From contig NZ_OOHJ01000032.1 in NCBI RefSeq assembly GCF_900323885.1, forward strand, positions 62,001 through 126,000: a stretch of 64,000 nt of DNA, read 5' to 3'. Every line of letters begins with the position of its first letter. The first letter of the stretch is position 1. The translations under genes were made by a program, and so were the position numbers. Below, piece after piece: positions 23,440-30,573 of the stretch. Under the pieces are notes generated by a model. It did no database searches. It was not told where the DNA came from and saw only the letters and a list, made by a program, of their open reading frames with translations. The stretch comes from [Actinomadura] parvosata subsp. kistnae (GTDB lineage: Bacteria > Actinomycetota > Actinomycetes > Streptosporangiales > Streptosporangiaceae).

Positions 23440-24744
23440 TCAGAAGGCGCGCAAGATGCGGTCGGGGTCGTAGCGGTCCCACAAGCCGATGACGCGTTCG
23501 CCTGTCGCACCGGGGTAGATACGCGAGAAGGCCTCCGGGCCGGGGCGGCTCTCGAAGCCCGTGTACGCTCCGTCGACTCGTCCGGCCAGCGGGTGCCAGG
23601 CGGCGTCGAGTTCCACGCCACCGTGCGGCGGGAACGTCGAGACGATGACCAGGGTGTTCTGATGCCGGTGCGGATAGGCGGTCGCGTCGGCCGGGACGTC
23701 GTTGACCGCACCGCCCACCGAGCGCAGCTGGACCAAAGGGTGCGCGGGCAGGGTCGCGGTGGCCGTGAGGGCCGCGGCGTCATCGTCGGTCATGGCCGTG
23801 AGCAGGCCGTTGGTGGTCGTGCTGGGCTGCTGGCCGGTGTTGGGGTGCAGGTGCGCGGTGGAGACCAGAGCGGGGTACGGAGCCAGCTGCGCGTGCAGGT
23901 CGAGCAACCCGGTGCCGATCTTCAGCAGCGGTTCGACCGCTGCCCGCAGGCGAGGCTCGTCCGCATCGGCGACGACGGCGGTGATGGCGGCGATCAGAGC
24001 CGAGCCATGAGACTGGAGAGTGACGGCAGTGGTCAAGTCGCGGGTGGCGGACGCCATGTGCTCGGCCCATTGCCGCAGCGCGTGGCCGTCCCGGTCGATC
24101 CGCACGACGATCTGCGCGTATCCGACCTCGCGCAGCTCCATTGCCTCGATCTCGAACGCCACCACGATGCCGGCCCCGGACCCGGCGCCGCGAACCGCCC
24201 ACAGCAGGTCCGGCTCGTGCTCCGCGTCGGTCCGCACGGTCGTGCCGTCGGCCAGGACCACCTCCGCCGCGCGGATGTGGTCGATGGTCAGTCCGTAGCG
24301 GCGGGCCAGCCAGCCGATGCCGCCTCCGGTGGCCAGGCCGCCGACACCCACGTTGCCGTGATCACCCGAGCTGATCGCCAGCCCGTGCGGCGCCAGAGCC
24401 TGCGCGACCGTGGCCCAGCGGGCGCCGGCCTCCACCCGGACGAGCCGCGCCTCGCGATCGAGCACCTCGATGCGGTTCAGCGCCGACAGGTCGATGACCA
24501 CGCCGCCGTTGTTGGAGGAACGCCCGGACAAGCCGTGCCCTCCGCTGCGCACGCTCAGCGGCAGGCCCTGCTCGCGGGCGAAGCGCAACGCTGCGACGAC
24601 CTCGCGGGCGCTTTCGGGAATCAGGACGGCCGCGGGCTCGGCCATCGTGGTGTACGTGGAGCTCAGGAGGCGATATCGCGCGTCCCCAGGGGTGACGATT
24701 CTGCCTTCCAGCTCGGGCGGAACCGTGAACGGCTTCGGCGTCAT
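23440..24744 (-). CDS. FAD-binding oxidoreductase, berberine-bridge-enzyme type
   Basis: A 434-residue flavoenzyme. The FAD-binding domain has VAALRFAREQGLPLSVRSGGHGLSGRS, where the His of GGH is the usual covalent FAD site, followed by GDHGNVGVGGLATGGGIGWL. The second Cys seen in bicovalent relatives is replaced (GDHGNV rather than a Cys motif), so attachment is probably single. The C-terminal BBE motif is IGLWDRYDPDRILRAF. ATG 24744 overlaps the stop of the LLM gene upstream (ATGA), which implies translational coupling. The substrate is unknown. Confidence 0.9.
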   Translation of the reverse strand: MTPKPFTVPPELEGRIVTPGDARYRLLSSTYTTMAEPAAVLIPESAREVVAALRFAREQGLPLSVRSGGHGLSGRSSNNGGVVIDLSALNRIEVLDREARLVRVEAGARWATVAQALAPHGLAISSGDHGNVGVGGLATGGGIGWLARRYGLTIDHIRAAEVVLADGTTVRTDAEHEPDLLWAVRGAGSGAGIVVAFEIEAMELREVGYAQIVVRIDRDGHALRQWAEHMASATRDLTTAVTLQSHGSALIAAITAVVADADEPRLRAAVEPLLKIGTGLLDLHAQLAPYPALVSTAHLHPNTGQQPSTTTNGLLTAMTDDDAAALTATATLPAHPLVQLRSVGGAVNDVPADATAYPHRHQNTLVIVSTFPPHGGVELDAAWHPLAGRVDGAYTGFESRPGPEAFSRIYPGATGERVIGLWDRYDPDRILRAF

Positions 24745-25640
24745 CGTCGTCCCCGGATCTGGCCGACTCGCTCCCGGACGGCGGGGACGACCTCGGCCGC
24801 GAACACCTCGAGCTGGGACAGCGGTGCGGTCATCGGCCAGAAGACGAACGTGTCGAAACCCAGCTCGGTCGCCCACCTGGCGAGCGTCTCCGTCCAGAGC
24901 CGCACGTCGCCGACCAGGCCGCGGCCGCCCCGCACATCGCCGATCACGCCGATCACGTTGTAGACCCGGCGGACCGCCGCCGGGTCGCGCCCGGCCGAGC
25001 GAGCGGCGTCATCGATGATCTTCTGTTTGGCGGGGACCTCGTCCGGGGGGACGTAGATGTTGAGCGGCGAGATCCAGCCGTCGCTGGAGCGGCCGGTGAC
25101 GGCGAGCATCCGGGGCCCTTGGCTGCCGAGCCACAGCGGGATGGGCGACGCCGGGACGGGGCCGGCGGTGTAGCCCTCGATCGTGTGCTGGTCGCTGCGC
25201 AGCCGGACGGCGCCACCGGTCAGCGCGGCGCGCATGATGTGCAGCGCCTGTTCGGTGTAGGCCACCATCTCGCGGCCGGTGCGCCGTCCGCCGCCCATCC
25301 CGGCGATGGCGTCGGCGAACGCCCCGCCGCCGACGCCGAGGATGATCCGGCCTTCGGCCAGTACGCCGAGCGACGCTGCGGCGTTGGCCAGCATGGCCGG
25401 CGGACGCAGCTGCAGATCCGCGACATCGGTGAGGAACGAGATGCGCTCGGTCTGCGTGGCGAGGTGTGTGATCAGCGTCCAGGCGTCCAGGTGACCGGGC
25501 TGGTAGGCGTGGTCCTGCACGGCGAGGAAGTCCAGGCCGCCGTCCGCGGCGGCCCTGGCCAGCTGCCTGGTCCGGGTGAGCGCGTCGGCGTCGGGATCGA
25601 GACTCAGCCCGAAGCTCATGGGGTGTCCGTAGTCGGTCAC
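24741..25640 (-). CDS. LLM-class (luciferase-like) flavin-dependent oxidoreductase
   Basis: A 299-residue luciferase-like monooxygenase fold protein, probably F420- or FMN-dependent. Visible are GLDFLAVQDHAYQPGHLDAW, ISFLTDVADLQLRPPAMLANAAASL, GRIILGVGGGAF and IPLWLGSQGPRMLAVTGRSSDGW. The GTG at 25640 gives the common N-terminus MTDYGHPMSFGLSL and is preferred to the ATG at 25619; the ribosome site is weak (AGAAAG). The stop codon overlaps the start of the BBE-type flavoenzyme by four bases, so the two probably work in one oxidative pathway. Confidence 0.88.
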   Translation of the reverse strand: MTDYGHPMSFGLSLDPDADALTRTRQLARAAADGGLDFLAVQDHAYQPGHLDAWTLITHLATQTERISFLTDVADLQLRPPAMLANAAASLGVLAEGRIILGVGGGAFADAIAGMGGGRRTGREMVAYTEQALHIMRAALTGGAVRLRSDQHTIEGYTAGPVPASPIPLWLGSQGPRMLAVTGRSSDGWISPLNIYVPPDEVPAKQKIIDDAARSAGRDPAAVRRVYNVIGVIGDVRGGRGLVGDVRLWTETLARWATELGFDTFVFWPMTAPLSQLEVFAAEVVPAVRERVGQIRGRR

Positions 25641-25912
25641 GATGGCAGCTTTCTGGGGTGTTTCATGGTTCTCCTTGGAGGAACGACACGTTCGGGTGGT
25701 CTTCATGGCGCGGTCGCCGCACCACCTGCGCGTCATTGAGTAGGTCTACGGTGGAGGTTGATGATCGCCACTGGGCAGGCCGCCTGACGCAGTGCCGTCT
25801 GGCTGACCGACCCCTTCGTCAACGCGCCGAACTCGGAAGGGTGGCGGGAGCCGACATGCGGGCAGGGTCGGAGTCCTGGGGCTCGGAGATCCCGCGCTGA
25901 CATGCGCGAACG
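25641..25912. other. Intergenic stretch before the LLM operon
   Basis: These 272 bases separate the LLM gene from the broken hydrolase gene. They probably hold the LLM operon promoter, but I see no clear element and no convincing gene. Confidence 0.4.
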
Positions 25913-26572
25913 TCACGACGTTCGCGCCGCCGGTACGCCGTCAGGGGCACCATGCCGCTGGCCATATGCCTCGATGGCGGACTCTTCCTGGCCGCGCCGT
26001 GCGCGGTTCCTGCTCAGCGCCGAGGTCGTGGTCGGTGAGGTCGACGTCGAAGGCGGCGATGTTCCCGTAGGCGGGGGTGCCGTCGCGGCCGTGCACGGTG
26101 CCGTCGTCGCCGGTTTCCGCATGCCGGCCTTGCCGGTGTGCAGGGCGGCCTTCAGCACTGCGACGGCCTGGGCGACGGCGGCGCCGGCGGCCTGAGTGGA
26201 GCGGACCGGGTTGAGCATCATGAAGTCGTGGATGATGCCGTTGTAGCGGACGCTGGTGGTCGGCACGCCGGCGGCGGTGAGCTTACGGGCATACGCCTCG
26301 CCCTCGTCGCGCAGCACGTCGTTCTCGTCCACGATGACGAACGCGGGCGGCAGCCCGGCCAGGTCCTCCAGGCTCGCGCGCACCCGCACCTCTCCGGCCC
26401 GGGCCGGCACGGTGATCCATTTGTCGTCGACGCCGGGCTTGTCGATCGGGGCCGCTTGCAGGTCGTCCAGCACCTTGCGGGCGCCGTCGGGCCCCAACTC
26501 GTACAGGAACGGCGGCTTGGAGGTCGCGTCGGCGATCTCTTGCGCCGCCGGCTCCAATACGTGCTTGCTCAT
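25913..26572 (-). pseudogene. Alpha/beta hydrolase (HSL/Aes type) missing its catalytic core
   Basis: An intact reading frame of 219 residues starts at ATG 26572 with GGGAG upstream. Residues 1-65 match the N-terminal cap of HSL-type esterases (ARKVLDDLQAAPIDKPGVDDKW) and residues 66-148 match the C-terminal part (LAGLPPAFVIVDENDVLRDE, then GIIHDFM with the triad His). Aligned by eye to the complete gene at 33622-34587, about 169 residues with the HGGG oxyanion hole and GDSSGG nucleophile are gone, in frame. The C-terminal 70 residues are Thr/Pro/Ser-rich and not family-like. It cannot be an esterase as it stands. Confidence 0.8.
25931..26120 (-). pseudogene. Unidentified coding remnant in a second frame behind the broken hydrolase
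   Basis: One base off the frame of the hydrolase tail, the reverse strand reads AETGDDGTVHGRDGTPAYG, then NIAAFDVDLTDHDLGAEQEP. This is far more protein-like than the low-complexity tail in the hydrolase frame. I do not recognise the family. It suggests that a deletion or frameshift fused two gene fragments here. Confidence 0.35.
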
Positions 26573-26786
26573 GAGGAGCTCCCTTTCACTATCAGATGGT
26601 GATGAGCCGGACAGGGAAGCGAGCGGCTCATGGGCGCGGCGCGGAGGTTCCGTCCGGCAGGCCCTCACCCCGCCGATCTTCAGACTGTCACCGCGCGACT
26701 CCGCCCGAACCCGGGGAAGGCACTGGCGGACTCCCTGGGGGAGCACCGGACCCAGGGATCCCGTCGTCACGTGGTAGCGGGCCTGG

Positions 26787-27533
26787 TCATGCGGGCGTCG
26801 CGGAGGTCTTCTCCCTGAGCCAGTCGGCGAACGTCTGCGTGCCGCGGGGACCGGGGCCGGTCGGAAGCAGGCGGCCACTGCTCGTCCCGCCGGGAAGGTA
26901 CAGGGGCAGCACCGGCCGTCGGCGGGCGCCGCCCGCGGCGATGAGGCGCCGGGCCATGTCGACCAGCGACTCGACCCGCGGGCCGGCGAGCTCGGGCGCC
27001 ATCTCCTGCGGCGCCTCGAGGGCGAGGCCGGCGAGGGCTTCGGCCACTTCTCGTACGGCGACGGGCTGGATCCGGGCCGCCGGCACCACCGCGATCGGCC
27101 CTGGCACGCCGCTCAGCACCTGACCCGCGAAGTCATGGAACTGCGTCGCCCGCAGAATGGTCCACGGCACCGCGCCGCTCCGGACGATCTCCTCCTGCCG
27201 GAGCTTGCCCGCGTAGTACGGGTTCCTTACCCGATCGACCCCCACGATCGACAGCGTGACGAGGTGCCGTACCCCGGCTCGCTCAGCCGCTCCGACGAGG
27301 TGTCGCCCCGCCCTGTCGAAGAAGTCCACCGACACCGGCTTGCGGAGCGTGGTCACGTTGCTGACGTCGATGACCGCCTCCACCCCGGCCAGTGCCGCAT
27401 CCAACCCGGACCCGTCCAGCAGATCGACGCCCTGCCGGCGCGACAGCACCGTGGGCGCGTGCCCGCGCGCCCGCAGTGCCTCCACCACGAGCCGCCCCGT
27501 CATTCCGGTCCCACCGGCAACTGCGATCTTCAT
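26787..27533 (-). CDS. NmrA-like atypical SDR, NAD(P)-binding
   Basis: A 248-residue Rossmann protein that starts MKIAVAGGTGMTGRLVVEALRARGH, with the glycine-rich cofactor site at residues 8-13. It lacks a classical YxxxK pair, as in NmrA/HSCARG-type SDRs; a VDRVRNPYYAGKLRQEEIVR helix takes that place. The ATG at 27533 has AGGAGTGGTC directly upstream, so the longer open frame is rejected. It is divergent from the membrane pair at 27676. Role unknown: redox sensing or reduction of a small molecule. Confidence 0.86.
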   Translation of the reverse strand: MKIAVAGGTGMTGRLVVEALRARGHAPTVLSRRQGVDLLDGSGLDAALAGVEAVIDVSNVTTLRKPVSVDFFDRAGRHLVGAAERAGVRHLVTLSIVGVDRVRNPYYAGKLRQEEIVRSGAVPWTILRATQFHDFAGQVLSGVPGPIAVVPAARIQPVAVREVAEALAGLALEAPQEMAPELAGPRVESLVDMARRLIAAGGARRRPVLPLYLPGGTSSGRLLPTGPGPRGTQTFADWLREKTSATPA

Positions 27534-27586
27534 GACCACTCCTGTCTCTCGGCGCCGTACGTGAGAACGACGACCGGGGTGACAGA

Positions 27587-27649
27587 TTTCGTGACACCTC
27601 TTCCACGGCCGGAACCACACCGTCCCCATTCGGGTGCCATGTCACGAAA
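27587..27649. promoter_or_regulatory. 10-bp inverted repeat in divergent promoter region
   Basis: TTTCGTGACA (27587-27596) and its exact reverse complement TGTCACGAAA (27640-27649) lie 43 bp apart between the NmrA-like gene and the membrane pair. They look like two copies of one operator in opposite orientation, each facing one of the divergent genes. Confidence 0.5.
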
Positions 27650-27675
27650 GACGTCAGGGCAGGGGTCATAGGGGT

Positions 27676-28152
27676 ATGCACTTTGGATCCGCCAAGAAGT
27701 GGCTGCGTGGTGGGCTGCTCGCCCTGGCCGCGCTGCAGACGGTCGCCTCCGTCTGGCAGTACGTCTTCCCCCGCTCCTTCTACGACGACTTCCCCACGGT
27801 GAGACTCGATCCCCCGTACAACGAGCACCTGATCTCCGACGTCGGGGGCCTCGGGCTCGCGCTGACCGCCATGCTGTACTTCGCCGCCTGGGTGCTCGAC
27901 AGCAAGGTCGTCCTGTCAGCGCTCATCGGCTACCTCATCTATGCGGCCACCCACTTCACCTTCCACATCCGGCACTTCGACCACTTCTCCTTCCTCGAGG
28001 CCGTCGGAGTGGGCACCGGGCTCGGCCTGGAGGTGGCACTCGCCCTCGTGTTCCTCTGTGTCGGCTGGCGCGTGCACCGCGCGGAGTCCGCCGCGACCAC
28101 CCGCACGGAGGCCGTGACCCGCCGCGACGTTTCCGATCAAGAGCCGGTATGA
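27676..28152 (+). CDS. Four-helix integral membrane protein of unknown function
   Basis: A 158-residue protein with four hydrophobic segments: about residues 9-31, 52-75, 78-97 and 111-135. A conserved-looking HFTFHIRHFDHFS stretch rich in His lies between helices 3 and 4. The ATG at 27676 has AGGGG upstream. Its stop overlaps the start of the carotenoid-biosynthesis-type protein (ATGA), so the two are translationally coupled and probably act together in the membrane. I do not recognise the family with confidence. Confidence 0.8.
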   Translation: MHFGSAKKWLRGGLLALAALQTVASVWQYVFPRSFYDDFPTVRLDPPYNEHLISDVGGLGLALTAMLYFAAWVLDSKVVLSALIGYLIYAATHFTFHIRHFDHFSFLEAVGVGTGLGLEVALALVFLCVGWRVHRAESAATTRTEAVTRRDVSDQEPV

Positions 28153-28967
28153 GAACCTTCTGGACCGCCACCACGTGGATCCTCGCCGCCGCCGCGGTGG
28201 TGCTGGCAGTGGTGCTGCCGCTCGTCGCCACGGGAGCGGCGGCCATCCTTCCGGTGCTGCTCCTGGCGGTGCCGATCGCGCTCATCGACGGCATCCGGCG
28301 GTACGGCTGGGGGACGCTGCTCTTCTTCGCCGCCGAAACGCTCCTGATCAGCAACTTCTTCGAGAACCTGAGCGTCGGGACCGGGTTCCCGTTCGGCCAC
28401 TATCACTACACCGGTGGCCCGCAACTCATCCACGTGCCGATCTACATCGGCCCGGTGTATTTCGGCCTCGGCTATCTCTGCTGGCGCGTGGCCGAACTGC
28501 TGCTCGCCGGTGACAGGCGCCGGACCATGGACCTCTTCGGGGTGCCGGCCCTGGCCGCGGTGCTGATGACGGTGTTCGACCTGGGCAGCGACTCCATCGC
28601 CTCGACCGTGAACCACGTCTGGGAGTGGGAGCGCGGCGGCGGCGTCTTCGGCGTGCCGTTCACCAACTATCTGGGCTGGTGGCTGGTCACCTACCTGTTC
28701 TTCCAGGTTTTCGCGATCTACTTGCGTCGCCGCCAGGCGGTGGTCCGGGAGACGCCCCAGGCGCCGGCGCCGGTCGTGTACGGGGCACTCGCCCTGAACG
28801 CGGTGTCCTCTTTCCTGGCCGCCGAGGACATGGCGGTGACCGACCCGTCCGGAGCGGTGTGGAGCCACCAGGCCCTGGCGGAGACCATGATGGTGATCAA
28901 CCTGTTCGCCGTTCTGCCCTTGGCCCTGCTCGCTCTCCGATCGGCCGTCCGGAACCGGCGCAGGTAG
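28149..28967 (+). CDS. Carotenoid biosynthesis protein (DUF422/CruF-like)
   Basis: A 272-residue protein with about seven membrane helices. The motifs ISNFFENLSVGTGFPFGHYHYT and GWWLVTYLFFQVFAIY match the DUF422 group, which includes the carotenoid 1',2'-hydratase CruF. The family carries conserved Glu and His residues close to the membrane, seen here as FENLS and HYHYT. The start overlaps the stop of the preceding membrane gene by four bases. No other crt genes are in the window, so the link to carotenoids rests on family likeness. Confidence 0.82.
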   Translation: MRTFWTATTWILAAAAVVLAVVLPLVATGAAAILPVLLLAVPIALIDGIRRYGWGTLLFFAAETLLISNFFENLSVGTGFPFGHYHYTGGPQLIHVPIYIGPVYFGLGYLCWRVAELLLAGDRRRTMDLFGVPALAAVLMTVFDLGSDSIASTVNHVWEWERGGGVFGVPFTNYLGWWLVTYLFFQVFAIYLRRRQAVVRETPQAPAPVVYGALALNAVSSFLAAEDMAVTDPSGAVWSHQALAETMMVINLFAVLPLALLALRSAVRNRRR

Positions 28968-29080
28968 AGCATCCGCGCCGTGCCGAGCATGCCGAGCCGG
29001 TCGGCCGGTGCCCGCCATACGCCGCCGCGTCCGTTCCTTTGACGGTGCCGTGCCGCCGCCGCAGAGTGCCCAGCGGCAGG

Positions 29081-29893
29081 TCAGCCGGTGGCCAGTGTGA
29101 CCTCCTTCCAGGCGGCGTAGTTCTCCTCCAGATCCGCGATCTTGCCTTGGACCATGGCGAGACCGAAGCCGCCTCCAACGGCGAGGCGCAACGGAGGCTG
29201 TTCGCTTCCGGCGATGTCGGCCACGGCCGACATCGCCTTCTCCAGGTCGCCGCGCACCGAAGTCTTCGCGAAGGCCGCCATGGCCGCCCGCGCCGGCTCG
29301 TAGTCGTCGAGCGTCCGCGCCGCTTGGCGGAGGTTCTGGAAGAACGGAGTGGTGAACCCGGCCGGCTCGATGATCGTCACGTGGATGCCCAGCGGGGCGA
29401 TCTCTTTCGCCAGCCCTTCGCCGATGCCTTCGACGGCGAACTTCGAGCTGGTGTAGGCGGACATGGTCGGCAGGCTGACGTGGCCGCCCATGGAGGAAGT
29501 GATGAGGATGTGGCCCGCCCGTCGCTCCCGCATCTGAGGGAGGACGGCCTGGATGACGTTCACCACGCCGAACACGTTGGTCTCGTACTGGGTGCGCCAC
29601 TGCTCGACGGAGACCTCTTCCAGGGTGCCCATCTGAGCGAAGCCGGCGTTGTTGACCAGCACGTCGATCCCGCCGAACCGCTCAGTGGTCTCGGCGACGG
29701 CGGTGCGAATGGTCTCGGGCGTGGTGACGTCGAGGGGCAGCACGAGGAACTGCGGGAGCCCGGCGAAAGACGGGTCCGCCTTCGTCGGGTCGCGCAGGGT
29801 CGCGGCGACGTTCCAGCCGCGGCGGGAGAACTGAAGAGCCAGCTCGCGGCCCATGCCGGTCGAGGTTCCCGTGATGAGAACGGTCTTGGTCAT
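29081..29893 (-). CDS. SDR family oxidoreductase
   Basis: A 270-residue classical SDR: TVLITGTSTGMGRELALQFSRRG cofactor site, LVNNAGFAQMG, catalytic Ser in ILITSSMGGHVS and the pair YTSSKFAVEG. The PAGFTTPFF segment is like retinol-dehydrogenase-type SDRs. It is divergent from a TetR regulator 84 bases away, and a palindrome lies between them. The arrangement is the usual one for a reductase controlled by its neighbouring repressor. Confidence 0.9.
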   Translation of the reverse strand: MTKTVLITGTSTGMGRELALQFSRRGWNVAATLRDPTKADPSFAGLPQFLVLPLDVTTPETIRTAVAETTERFGGIDVLVNNAGFAQMGTLEEVSVEQWRTQYETNVFGVVNVIQAVLPQMRERRAGHILITSSMGGHVSLPTMSAYTSSKFAVEGIGEGLAKEIAPLGIHVTIIEPAGFTTPFFQNLRQAARTLDDYEPARAAMAAFAKTSVRGDLEKAMSAVADIAGSEQPPLRLAVGGGFGLAMVQGKIADLEENYAAWKEVTLATG

Positions 29894-29910
29894 CGAATGC
29901 TCCGCAGGAA

Positions 29911-29938
29911 CTATACAAATTACACAAAGAGTGTATAG
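29911..29938. promoter_or_regulatory. Putative TetR operator between SDR and tetR
   Basis: CTATACA at 29911-29917 and TGTATAG at 29932-29938 are perfect 7-bp inverted arms around a 14-bp AT-rich centre. The site sits 18 bases ahead of the SDR start and 39 ahead of the TetR start, so one dimer could repress both genes. Confidence 0.6.
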
Positions 29939-29976
29939 GAAGCTTAGTATGTCTAGCCTGTGGCACTTCTCGTACC

Positions 29977-30570
29977 ATGGACGCCATGGCCACCCGCAGT
30001 CCCGGCGATCCGCAACGCCGCGAGCACGTCCTGACTGCGGCCCTGCAGGTCTTCGCCCGCTACGGCTTCCGCAAGGCGTCGATGGACGAGGTCGCCCGCG
30101 CTGCGGACATCTCGCGTCCGGGGCTGTACTTCCTGTTCGCCACCAAGGAGGAGTTGTTCCGCGCCACGGTGGAGCACGAACTGCGGCAAGGCATCGCCGC
30201 GGTCACCGATGCGCTGTCGGCACCGCACCTGTCGCTGCGGGAGCGTCTGGTGGCGGCGTTCGACCGATGGCTCGGCCGTTACATCGAGCCCGGGGTCTCG
30301 GACGTCGGCGTGCTCATCGAGACGAGCGCGGCCCCCATGGGAGGCTTGCTCGCGGAGTACGCCGCCCGTTTCGACCTGCTGGTCGCCAAGGCCATCGAGC
30401 GGCAGGCCGATGCGATCCGCGCCGAGCACGGCACTCCTGAGGCGGTCGCGACCGTCCTGCACGCGACCGCGACGGGATGGAAACATCAGGTCACCGGCCG
30501 CGAGGAATTCAACGAGCGCATGGGCACCGCGATCCATCTCGTCCTTGAGGACCGGACGGCCACCGGCTAG
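29977..30570 (+). CDS. TetR/AcrR-family transcriptional regulator
   Basis: A 197-residue repressor. The N-terminal helix-turn-helix reads REHVLTAALQVFARYGFRKASMDEVARAADISRPGLYFLF, the standard TetR signature. The C-terminal part is a helical ligand-binding and dimer domain. It is divergent from the SDR gene and most likely controls it through the dyad at 29911-29938. Its stop lies three bases from the stop of the convergent LuxR gene. An in-frame ATG six bases downstream (29983) is an alternative start. Confidence 0.92.
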   Translation: MDAMATRSPGDPQRREHVLTAALQVFARYGFRKASMDEVARAADISRPGLYFLFATKEELFRATVEHELRQGIAAVTDALSAPHLSLRERLVAAFDRWLGRYIEPGVSDVGVLIETSAAPMGGLLAEYAARFDLLVAKAIERQADAIRAEHGTPEAVATVLHATATGWKHQVTGREEFNERMGTAIHLVLEDRTATG

Positions 30571-30573
30571 ACG

